Assembly (NCBI RefSeq): GCF_000251145.1
Contig: NZ_AIDW01000019.1
Location: 62,001-126,000 of the forward strand
Direction: 5' to 3'
Length of the DNA: 64,000 nucleotides
From: Sphingomonas sp. PAMC 26621
GTDB taxonomy: Bacteria > Pseudomonadota > Alphaproteobacteria > Sphingomonadales > Sphingomonadaceae
Part shown: positions 7,345 through 18,427 of the stretch, piece by piece
Numbering within the stretch: position 1 is the first letter of the stretch
Layout: each line of letters begins with the position of its first letter
Translations under genes and position numbers: made by a program
Notes under the pieces: model-generated
Told to the model about the DNA's origin: nothing
The model's input: only the letters and a program-made list of their open reading frames with translations
Database searches by the model: none

Positions 7345-9081
7345 TCAGAACACCGCCTTGCCGTCTCCCCCGAGCATTGCCTTGCGCACCAGCGGCAGCG
7401 GCGGTCCGCCGTAGCTCAGCAACTGGTCGTGGAACGCCTTCCACCCGGCGCGACCGCCATGCGTCGCGGTCCAGTCGGCGCGCATCTTGCGGATCAGCAG
7501 CTTGCCCATCGTATAGTTGAGATACGCCGGGTCATAGGTCCCGCGCGCGGACTGCTGCCGGGCGTTGCCCTCGTCCTGATAGCATTGCTCGATGAACATC
7601 TTGCGCGACTGCTCCTGCGTCATGCCATGCGCATGAAGCCCGATCGCGGAGAGATAGCGGCAGTCGCGTAGCAGCGCGTTCGATAATTGCCCGACATGCG
7701 TTTCCGGGTCGCCCGCATGGAGCCCGGCTTCCCACATCATTTCCTCGGCATAATGCGCCCAGCCCTCGGCGAAGGCGTAGCCGACGAACAGCCGCCCGAA
7801 CAACGAGGGCGAGGCATTGGCGTGGCGGAACTGGAGGAAATGCCCCGGCATCACCTCATGCACCGAGGTGAACAGCAGGTCGTTCTTGCCGGGGATGAAC
7901 CCGTCCTGCTCTGCCTTGCTCCACGACGGGTCCGGCGGGGAGATGTAATAGACCGAGGGGATGCCCTTCTCGAACGGCCCGGGCGGATCGATGTACGCGG
8001 AGTTCTGCCGATTGTACGGCGGGCTTTCCTCGACCAGCGCCTGCTCCTGATCCGGGATCGTGACGACGTCGCTCTTGAGCACGAACGCGCGGAGTTCGGG
8101 GATCTGCTTGCGCGCCTCGGCGACGGGGTCGTCGTTGACCGGCTTGTTCGCGTTCATCTTCGCCATGCACGCAGGCACGCTCGCGCCGGGCGCGAATTGC
8201 GCGCAGGCGGCGACCAGTGCCTGCTGGTTGCGCGCCATGTCCGCCCGCCCCGCCGCCTCGAGCGTCGCGAGCGGCACGTCGACGCCCTCGGTATCGCGCA
8301 CCATCCGCGAGAATTTGTCCGCGCCGAGCGCGAAATCCTGCGTCGCCGAGCCACGCTGGCTCTCAAGCCATGCGCCGAGATCGTGCATCGCCTTCGACGC
8401 CGCGGTCGCGGCCTGGCCGAACTCGTCCTGCAGCGCGGGGCTTTTGACGTCGGCGAACGCCTTCCTGGCGTCCCCGGTGTAATAATCGCCAAACCCGTTG
8501 AACGCCGCGACCCCGAAATTGATGTAGCTCAGCGGCATCGGCGTCTTGAGGTTCGCGCGGATCTGCGCGGTCGCGGTCGGGATCTTGCGGAGGAACGCGA
8601 CCATCGCGCGCATCCGCGTCGGCGCATCGGCATAATGGCGCGCGATATAGACGTTCGGGTCGAGCCCCGCGTTGACATACCATGCCGGATTGCGATGCGG
8701 GAAATCGGCATCCTCGAGCCAGAACAGCTTCCCCGCCGCGACCGTAACCAGATAGTCGCGTTCGAACGCGTCCTGCTTGCCGAGCCTGGCGGAATCGAAT
8801 GTCTTCGCCTTGGCGATCGCCTCCCGCAGGAACGCGCCCTGCCGCTTGAGCCCCTCGGGCGACCAGTCGCCGAGCCCGCCGTCGAAATCATGCCGGCCCT
8901 GATAGACCGCATCGGCGGGCGACACCTTGAACCAGTCCTCGATGAACGCGTCGCGGAACCGCTTCCAGTCCCCCGTCGGCAAGGGGGCCAGCGCTGCCGT
9001 CGCAGTCTTCGGCATCGGCGCCTCGGCGGTACACGCCGCCATCGCCAGCGCCGCTATTCCGGTAAGCCAGATCTTCCGCAT
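7345..9081 (-). CDS. DUF885 family lipoprotein, predicted zinc hydrolase
   Basis: 578 residues. The N terminus (MRKIWLTGIAALAMAACTAEA) is a lipoprotein signal with a lipobox ending at Cys17, so it is probably anchored in the periplasmic envelope. The DUF885 domain covers the rest; HEVMPGH at residues 408-414 is the HExxxGH zinc site and EGWAHYAEEM downstream supplies a further ligand. Members are thought to be peptidases or dipeptidyl-carboxypeptidase-like hydrolases, but few are characterised and the substrate is unknown. Length is normal for the family. It is transcribed toward the PEP-CTERM gene and shares its terminator. Confidence 0.85.
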   Translation of the reverse strand: MRKIWLTGIAALAMAACTAEAPMPKTATAALAPLPTGDWKRFRDAFIEDWFKVSPADAVYQGRHDFDGGLGDWSPEGLKRQGAFLREAIAKAKTFDSARLGKQDAFERDYLVTVAAGKLFWLEDADFPHRNPAWYVNAGLDPNVYIARHYADAPTRMRAMVAFLRKIPTATAQIRANLKTPMPLSYINFGVAAFNGFGDYYTGDARKAFADVKSPALQDEFGQAATAASKAMHDLGAWLESQRGSATQDFALGADKFSRMVRDTEGVDVPLATLEAAGRADMARNQQALVAACAQFAPGASVPACMAKMNANKPVNDDPVAEARKQIPELRAFVLKSDVVTIPDQEQALVEESPPYNRQNSAYIDPPGPFEKGIPSVYYISPPDPSWSKAEQDGFIPGKNDLLFTSVHEVMPGHFLQFRHANASPSLFGRLFVGYAFAEGWAHYAEEMMWEAGLHAGDPETHVGQLSNALLRDCRYLSAIGLHAHGMTQEQSRKMFIEQCYQDEGNARQQSARGTYDPAYLNYTMGKLLIRKMRADWTATHGGRAGWKAFHDQLLSYGGPPLPLVRKAMLGGDGKAVF

Positions 9082-9165
9082 TGCCGCTCCTTCTTGTACG
9101 TTCGGTCAGGGGATTCGTTTGCGATGGGAAGCTGGCAGCTTGCGATGACGAGCGCCACCCCGCAC

Positions 9166-9190
9166 GGAACGGCCCCCGCCGCGTATCGTT
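9166..9190 (+). promoter_or_regulatory. EcfG-type general stress promoter
   Basis: GGAAC at 9166-9170 and CGTT at 9187-9190 are separated by exactly 16 bases, matching the consensus GGAAC-N16/17-CGTT of the alphaproteobacterial general stress sigma factor EcfG. The start codon of the alpha/beta hydrolase is 34 bases further on, a sensible leader length. Confidence 0.7.
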
Positions 9191-9223
9191 CTGGTCAAGC
9201 AGTTCAACGCCAAGGAGCTTTCC

Positions 9224-10027
9224 ATGCCCTATATCAAAACGCGCGATGGCACCGATCTCTACGTCAAGGACTGGGGCAGCGGCCGCCCGGTCGTCCTGAT
9301 TCACGGCTGGCCGCTGAACGCCGACAGCTGGGACGCACAGGCGATGGCGCTCGCCGATGCCGGATTTCGCGCAATCGCTTATGATCGCCGCGGGTTCGGC
9401 CGGTCGGGCCAGCCGTGGACCGGCTATGATTACGACACCCTGACCGACGATCTGGCGGACGTGCTGGAGCGGACCGGTGCGGACGACGCGACCATCGTCG
9501 GCTTCTCGATGGGCGGCGGCGAAGTCGCGCGCTACATGAGCCGGCATGACGGCAAGGGCGTGGTCGCAGCGGGGCTTATCGCCTCGGTCGTGCCGTACAT
9601 GCTCCAGACCGACGACAATCCGCACGGCGTTCCCGAGGACAAGCTCGCAAGCATCGGCGAAGGCATCCAGAAGGATCGCTACGGCTTCTTTCAGACCTTC
9701 ATGAAGCAGTTCCTGGGCGTCGGGTTCATCTCCTCGCCGGTGAGCAGCGAGATGGTCGACTGGGCGTGGTCGCAGACCAACCTGGCCGGGCTCAAGCCGA
9801 TCCTCGCCTGCGCGCAGTCGTTCGGGCATACCGATTTCCGCCCGGATCTCGCGGCCTTCCGCGTGCCGACGCTGATCGTCCACGGGACGAGCGACCAGAC
9901 CGTCCCGATCGACGCAACCGCCCGCCGCGCCGCCGAGGGCATCGCGACGTCGCAACTCGTGGAATATGAAGGCGCGCCGCACGGCTTGACGATTACCGAG
10001 AGCGATCGGTTCCGAATGACCTGCTGA
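9224..10027 (+). CDS. Alpha/beta hydrolase (non-haem chloroperoxidase-like), C-terminal frameshift
   Basis: 267 residues as read. Catalytic triad: S95 in VGFSMGGG, D224 in HGTSDQTVP and H253 in GAPHGLTIT; the oxyanion HGWP motif is at 28-31. Members of this branch act as perhydrolases/haloperoxidases in vitro or as esterases; the physiological substrate is not known. AAGGAG lies 7 bases before ATG 9224. The final residues SDRFRMTC then a stop are abnormal: the family ends with helix residues like NDLLTFL, and exactly these (NDLLTFLGR, then TAA at 10042-10044) are encoded in another frame from 10015. One missing base near 10013 would explain this. The EcfG promoter makes it a likely general-stress gene. 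Confidence 0.85.
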   Translation: MPYIKTRDGTDLYVKDWGSGRPVVLIHGWPLNADSWDAQAMALADAGFRAIAYDRRGFGRSGQPWTGYDYDTLTDDLADVLERTGADDATIVGFSMGGGEVARYMSRHDGKGVVAAGLIASVVPYMLQTDDNPHGVPEDKLASIGEGIQKDRYGFFQTFMKQFLGVGFISSPVSSEMVDWAWSQTNLAGLKPILACAQSFGHTDFRPDLAAFRVPTLIVHGTSDQTVPIDATARRAAEGIATSQLVEYEGAPHGLTITESDRFRMTC

Positions 10028-10062
10028 CGTTTCTGGGGCGGTAAGCCGCTTTGTTGCAACTT

Positions 10063-10174
10063 AGCCCCTCCCCTTCAGGGGAGGGGTTGGGGGTGGGGGA
10101 GGTCTCACCGAGACTGTCTCTGATGGAGTACGCTGCACGGCCCCACCCCAACCCCTCCCCTGAAGGGGAGGGGC
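10063..10174. repeat. Palindromic element, family A (intergenic copy)
   Basis: The left arm near 10063-10099 (AGCCCCTCCCCTTCAGGGGA, then GGGGTTGGGGGTGGGG) and the right arm near 10139-10174 (CCCCACCCCAACCCC, then TCCCCTGAAGGGGAGGGGCT) are inverted copies. Each arm also contains its own short palindrome. The same element lies inside carA at 19005. It fills the gap between the hydrolase and the convergent ftsB gene and may also act as a terminator. Confidence 0.8.
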
Positions 10175-10181
10175 TTTTGGG

Positions 10182-10496
10182 CTAGTTCAGCGGAACGATA
10201 ACCTCGTCCTGATGCACGACGCCAAGATCCTTGCGCGCCAGCTCATCCGCCAGGTCAGGATCGGCATGCCGCGGATCGAGCAATGCGACGCGGTTCTTCA
10301 ACTCGGACCGGTTACGATCGAGCAGCGCCAGGTGATGCTGCTTGACCGCCAACTGCCGCTGGATGTCGCCATACGCCAGCACACCATTCGGCCCGAACAC
10401 CGCATAGCCCCCAAAAAACAGGCCGACGATCATCAACGCCGCCGGCGCGATCGCGCTGCGGAGCATCATTCGGACATTGGAGCGAGTCTTGGCCAC
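10182..10496 (-). CDS. ftsB: FtsB/DivIC-type septum formation initiator
   Basis: 104 residues. A single membrane segment (about 13-33, IAPAALMIVGLFFGGYAVFG) is followed by a periplasmic heptad-rich coiled coil (QRQLAVKQHHLALLDRNRSE) and a short C terminus. FtsB joins FtsL and FtsQ in the divisome. GTG at 10496 was chosen because it yields AKTRSNVRMMLRSAIAP, the usual basic cytoplasmic start in sphingomonads; ATG at 10469 is an alternative. It lies downstream of eno on the same strand with a 53-base gap, the conserved eno-ftsB order. Confidence 0.85.
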   Translation of the reverse strand: MAKTRSNVRMMLRSAIAPAALMIVGLFFGGYAVFGPNGVLAYGDIQRQLAVKQHHLALLDRNRSELKNRVALLDPRHADPDLADELARKDLGVVHQDEVIVPLN

Positions 10497-10549
10497 GAGC
10501 GCGATTCTCTTACATCGCGACTCGTGGATCAAGCGGTTATTTCCCTAAA

Positions 10550-11839
<1,290 letters not shown>

Positions 11840-11913
11840 CTACCAAATTGGGAATGGCGTCGCGGGTGCCTCTATCGCCTAACCGGTGTGGCCGCAATTC
11901 GTGCGCGTCCGAT

Positions 11914-11938
11914 GGAACCCAGCGCGGCCCGGACCGCT
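11914..11938 (+). promoter_or_regulatory. EcfG-like promoter candidate (weaker match)
   Basis: GGAAC at 11914-11918, a 16-base spacer and CGCT at 11935-11938 differ from the EcfG consensus by one base in the -10 element (CGTT). It stands 35 bases before the first gene of the stress-like operon. Confidence 0.4.
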
Positions 11939-11972
11939 TATTGTCGACAAGTAACAATTGGAGGGCATAACA

Positions 11973-12485
11973 ATGGCCACGACTTCAGATTCCCCGACGG
12001 GCGCAGACGCGCAGGCGACTGCAAACGAGAAGATCAACGCCGCTGCCGGTGCCGCCAAGGATGCCGCCTCGTCCGCGCGTGACGAAGCCGCGAAGCTGAC
12101 CAGCGGTGCCGCGCAGCTGTTCAAGGACAGCACCGACAAGCTTGGCAAGGAAGTTGTCGGTCGCGCCAAGACCTATGCCGAGGATGGCAAGGCCCGCGCC
12201 GGGACCGCGCTCGACGAGGTCGTCAAGATGATCAACGATGCCGCCGGCACCGTCGACGAGAAGCTCGGGTCGCAATATGGCCAATATGCCCGCACCGCCG
12301 CCGACAAGGTCCAGGGTTTCTCGGAAGGCCTGAAGGCCAAGGAACTCGACGACCTGATCGAGGACGCGCGTGGCTTCGTGCAAAAGAGCCCGGCCATCGC
12401 GATCGGCACCGCCGCCGCGCTCGGTTTCGTGCTGGTGCGCCTGATCCAGTCGGGTCTCGCCGCCGACAGCGACACCAAGGCCTGA
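11973..12485 (+). CDS. YqjD/ElaB-like tail-anchored helical protein
   Basis: 170 residues, very rich in Ala, Lys, Asp and Glu, almost entirely helical (e.g. AGAAKDAASSARDEAAK). One hydrophobic segment near the C terminus (about residues 142-162, SPAIAIGTAAALGFVLVRLI) should anchor it in the inner membrane; the P-xx-A-x-G pattern before it resembles YqjD/DUF883 proteins. GGAGG at 11961 precedes ATG 11973. It heads a four-gene run with a holin-like protein and a DUF3618 protein, similar in logic to enterobacterial yqjD-yqjE-yqjK. Function is unknown; association with stress, membranes and stalled ribosomes is known for YqjD only. Confidence 0.7.
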   Translation: MATTSDSPTGADAQATANEKINAAAGAAKDAASSARDEAAKLTSGAAQLFKDSTDKLGKEVVGRAKTYAEDGKARAGTALDEVVKMINDAAGTVDEKLGSQYGQYARTAADKVQGFSEGLKAKELDDLIEDARGFVQKSPAIAIGTAAALGFVLVRLIQSGLAADSDTKA

Positions 12486-12507
12486 TCGCAGCGTGACGGG
12501 GACCCGG

Positions 12508-12876
12508 ATGAGTGAAATTCTGAAGAATGCCGGGTCCTCCCCGGCGGACGACACCATCGTGACCTTGCTGTCACGCGTGGTGTCGGACGCCGGCGAGGTC
12601 GCGCGGGCCGAGGTGGATCTGCAGAAGGCCAAGGTCTTCTCCAAGGTCTCGGATGCGAAAGGCGGCGTCGTCATGGCGGCGATCGCAGCGGTGCTTGGCC
12701 TGCTGGCACTGATCGGGCTGGTGGTCGGGCTGCTGATGATCCTGACGCCGGTCGTCGGGCCGATCTGGGCGACGGTGATCGTCGTCGGCGGATTGCTGGT
12801 GCTCGCGGCCATCTTCGCGATGGTGGCGGTGAGCCGCTTCAAGGCGATGTTCGCCGTGCCGGGAGCAAACGCATGA
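12508..12876 (+). CDS. Phage holin family/YqjE-like membrane protein
   Basis: 122 residues. An N-terminal helix (about 14-50, VTLLSRVVSDAGEVARAEVD) is followed by two membrane segments (about 53-80 and 84-108). This is the layout of the YqjE/Phage_holin_3_6 family, whose function in bacteria is not established; the name does not imply lysis. ATG 12508 is preferred over GTG 12493, which would add MTGTR. Its stop overlaps the next start (ATGA), so it is co-translated with the DUF3618 gene. Confidence 0.75.
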   Translation: MSEILKNAGSSPADDTIVTLLSRVVSDAGEVARAEVDLQKAKVFSKVSDAKGGVVMAAIAAVLGLLALIGLVVGLLMILTPVVGPIWATVIVVGGLLVLAAIFAMVAVSRFKAMFAVPGANA

Positions 12877-13172
12877 GCACCACCGATTCGGTCGCGCTGG
12901 CGCAGGCCCGCGCCAATGCCGCCCGGGCGCAACTGGCCGATACAATCGGCATCCTGCAGAAGCGGGCCAACCCGCAGACGCTGGCCTCGGACGTTGCCGA
13001 GAACCTCAAGGTTCGCGGGACCGAGGCGGTGACGACCGCCGTCGAGACTGCCCGAAAGAACCCCGTGGCCACGGGCATCGTGGGCGCGGTGCTTGGGTCA
13101 TTCCTGGTGGTCGGACCGGTCTCCCGGCTGTTGCGGGGTCGCAAGCCCGCGAAATCGAAACTGAAACGCTGA
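12873..13172 (+). CDS. DUF3618 domain-containing protein
   Basis: 99 residues. The pattern ANAARAQLADTIGILQKRANP followed by a short helical segment and RKNPVATGIVGAVLGSFLVVG with a basic end (RGRKPAKSKLKR) is that of DUF3618: an amphipathic helix, one membrane segment and a positively charged cytoplasmic tail. Function unknown. It overlaps the holin-like gene by four bases. Confidence 0.8.
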   Translation: MSTTDSVALAQARANAARAQLADTIGILQKRANPQTLASDVAENLKVRGTEAVTTAVETARKNPVATGIVGAVLGSFLVVGPVSRLLRGRKPAKSKLKR

Positions 13173-13194
13173 AGTGAATTTGGGAGACGATGAG

Positions 13195-13776
13195 ATGACT
13201 GTAGCCGAAACCCTCCATTCGGGTGCCGCAGCGGTGTCGGACAAGGCCCGCACCGCACTCGATACCGCCCGCGAAACCGCCGGCACCGCAGTCGAAACCG
13301 TCCGCGAGACCGCGGGCACCGCGTTCGAGACCGCGCGCGAGGCGTCCGGCAAGGCGATTGAGACGACGACTCACGGCGCACAGGATTTCTCGGCACGCGC
13401 GGTCGCGCTGGCCGAAGCAAACCCGCTGAGCGTGCTCGTCGGCGGTCTTGCGGTCGGGATGCTGACCGGTTCGCTGCTGCCGCGCACCGATCGCGAAGCG
13501 CAGTTGCTCGCCCCGGTCGGGCGACGGCTGAGCCTGACGGCGCATGGCGCGGTCGATGCAGCGAAGGAGACCGCACGGTCCGAATTCGCCGGACTTGGGC
13601 TGTCGCGCAACGCGGCAAAGGATCAGGTGGGCAAGCTGCTCGGCAACGTCATCACCGCGCTGACCGCGGCGGGGACGGCAGCGGTCACCGCGAAGGCCGG
13701 TGGCACCGACGCCGCCGACACGCCTGAGCCTGCCGCACCACAGGCATCGACCAAAACGGGGTCGGCCACCAATTAA
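13195..13776 (+). CDS. Helical repeat protein with 11-residue repeats, membrane-associated
   Basis: 193 residues. Three tandem 11-residue repeats occupy about 24-56 (TARETAGTAVE, TVRETAGTAFE, TAREASGKAIE), the periodicity of LEA-like and apolipoprotein-like amphipathic helices. After them comes ALAEANPLSVLVGGLAVGML, resembling the membrane anchor of DUF883-type proteins, then a second helical half and a low-complexity Ala/Thr/Pro end. GGGAG seven bases before ATG 13195 decides the start over GTG 13174. It is the last gene of the stress-like operon. Function is not known; a membrane-stabilising role is an inference. Confidence 0.65.
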   Translation: MTVAETLHSGAAAVSDKARTALDTARETAGTAVETVRETAGTAFETAREASGKAIETTTHGAQDFSARAVALAEANPLSVLVGGLAVGMLTGSLLPRTDREAQLLAPVGRRLSLTAHGAVDAAKETARSEFAGLGLSRNAAKDQVGKLLGNVITALTAAGTAAVTAKAGGTDAADTPEPAAPQASTKTGSATN

Positions 13777-13788
13777 TCGCGGATGACA

Positions 13789-13847
13789 GGTTCCCGAAGC
13801 GGCAGTGCGTGCCTATGAGAAGCGCGACCCTGCTGTCTTCGGGAACC
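13789..13847 (+). promoter_or_regulatory. Long hairpin covering the ribosome binding site of the DUF4170 gene
   Basis: GGTTCCCGAAG (13789-13799) pairs perfectly with CTTCGGGAACC (13837-13847), and the stem extends inward through CGGCAG/CTGCTG with one G-U pair and a one-base bulge. The 3' strand contains GGGAA (13841-13845), the only Shine-Dalgarno-like sequence, nine bases before ATG 13855. The stem would therefore hide the ribosome binding site. It could instead terminate the upstream operon, but there is no T-run. Confidence 0.5.
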
Positions 13848-13854
13848 CAATACC

Positions 13855-14088
13855 ATGAGCAAACTGCACCTAGTCTTCGGCGGCCGCGTCCGTGATCCGC
13901 GCGGAGTCGACTTCGTCGATACCGCCTCGATCGAAATCGTCGGCGTCTATCCGGATTATGCGAGCGCCGAAAAGGCATGGCGCGCGGCCGCGCAGCGCAC
14001 GGTCGATGATGCCGAGATGAAGTTCGTGGTGGTGCACCTGCACCGTCTGCTCGAGCCGGATCTGCTCAAGCCGGGCACCGCCGCCTGA
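13855..14088 (+). CDS. DUF4170 domain-containing protein
   Basis: 77 residues, small soluble protein. It starts KLHLVFGGRVRDPRGVDFVD and continues DIVGVYPDYASAEKAWRAAAQ-like with VDDAEMKFVVVHLHRLLEP near the end, matching DUF4170, a family largely limited to alphaproteobacteria. Function unknown. It is preceded by a strong hairpin that could control translation and ends just before a bidirectional terminator shared with greA. Confidence 0.85.
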   Translation: MSKLHLVFGGRVRDPRGVDFVDTASIEIVGVYPDYASAEKAWRAAAQRTVDDAEMKFVVVHLHRLLEPDLLKPGTAA

Positions 14089-14092
14089 ATCA

Positions 14093-14129
14093 AAAAAGGC
14101 CCGCCCTGCATCTGCACGGCGGGCCTTTT
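14093..14129. terminator. Bidirectional terminator
   Basis: AAAAGGCCCGCC and GGCGGGCCTTTT form a perfect stem around a short loop (CTGCATCTGCAC), with A-run and T-run on either side. It serves the DUF4170 gene and the convergent greA. Confidence 0.9.
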
Positions 14130-14131
14130 CG

Positions 14132-14608
14132 TTAGATGAACTCGATCTTCGAGACGACATAGTAGCGGTCGCCCGACGGAACGGTCACTTCGACCTCGTC
14201 ATCGAGCTTCCGCCCGATCAGTGCACGCCCGAGCGGCGAGTTGTACGAGATACGGCCGCCCTTGGCGTTCGCCTCGGTCTGGCCGACGATCTGGTAGGTG
14301 ACGGGCTTGTCGTCCTCGTCCATCAGCGTGACGGTCGCGCCGAACACGACCTTGTCGCCCGACAGTTCGAGCGGATCGATGACCTGCGCACGCGCAAGCT
14401 TGTCCTCGATATCGCTGATCGACGCTTCGATCTGGCCCTGACGCTCCTTGGCGGCGTGATATTCGGCGTTTTCCGAAAGGTCGCCATGCGCGCGCGCCTC
14501 TTCGATCGCATCCACGATCGTCGGGCGTTCCGCCTTCAGCCGTTTCAGGTCTGCATTCAGCGTTTCATAGCCTTCCTGCAGCATCGGCATCTTTTCGACG
14601 GTAGCCAT
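14132..14608 (-). CDS. greA: Transcription elongation factor GreA
   Basis: 158 residues. It binds the secondary channel of RNA polymerase and rescues backtracked complexes by stimulating transcript cleavage. The N-terminal coiled coil ([20 protein letters not shown]) includes the acidic tip residues, and the C-terminal FKBP-like domain ends [18 protein letters not shown]. Length is exactly that of the family. It lies downstream of carB on the same strand, with an 85-base gap, as in many alphaproteobacteria. Confidence 0.97.
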   Translation of the reverse strand: MATVEKMPMLQEGYETLNADLKRLKAERPTIVDAIEEARAHGDLSENAEYHAAKERQGQIEASISDIEDKLARAQVIDPLELSGDKVVFGATVTLMDEDDKPVTYQIVGQTEANAKGGRISYNSPLGRALIGRKLDDEVEVTVPSGDRYYVVSKIEFI

Positions 14609-14693
14609 CCCTTAAACCCTTTGTCTTCGAACAATCCCTTATCAAGCGAACCCTCCGAGGAGGGCGCGCCCGCACTGTTTCAATATGTCGGGA

Positions 14694-18025
<3,332 letters not shown>

Positions 18026-18026
<1 letters not shown>

Positions 18027-18427
18027 TAGTGTGCTTGTCCGGTTTCTTCGGTGTCGTCCGCGTCGTCGTCGGTGCCGTCTTCCGATGTGCAGCCCCAGCC
18101 GTCATATTCGACGCCGTAGGCCATCTCGATCTGGACGCACTTGCGAGTCAGCGCGCGGATCGAGGCTTCGTCGGCGGCTTGCTCGCAGCCGAGGAACAGG
18201 CACATCTCGCCTTCCTCATCCTCTTCGCGCTCGATCACTTCGAAGCCGAGTTCCTCGGCATCCGCCTCGAGCTTGTCGAGAGCCGCGTCATCGCCGCGGA
18301 AGCTGACGTCGACCGGGCGGACGAGATGCGCAAGGTCGCCGCTTTCCTTGAGGCTCGCGAGCACGTCCTTGTCGGCGGCCCATTCTTCCTCGAGCCGGGC
18401 TTGCGGGACTTCTGGGAGGTTCATCAT
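18026..18427 (-). CDS. RraB-family ribonuclease E inhibitor protein
   Basis: 133 residues, acidic. In enterobacteria RraB binds RNase E and modulates mRNA decay. Here [22 protein letters not shown], then [14 protein letters not shown] and the C-terminal [23 protein letters not shown] fit the RraB/DUF1260 fold (helix, beta strands, central D-x-x-YDGW). An acidic tail follows. Two consecutive ATG codons (18427 and 18424) overlap the carA stop codon, and its own stop overlaps carB, so carA-rraB-carB is one tightly coupled operon. Whether the sphingomonad protein acts on RNase E is not known. Confidence 0.75.

Noticed and set aside
12508-12876. Phage lysis gene (holin)
   Set aside because: The holin-family name is formal; neighbours are YqjD-like and DUF3618 genes, not phage genes.
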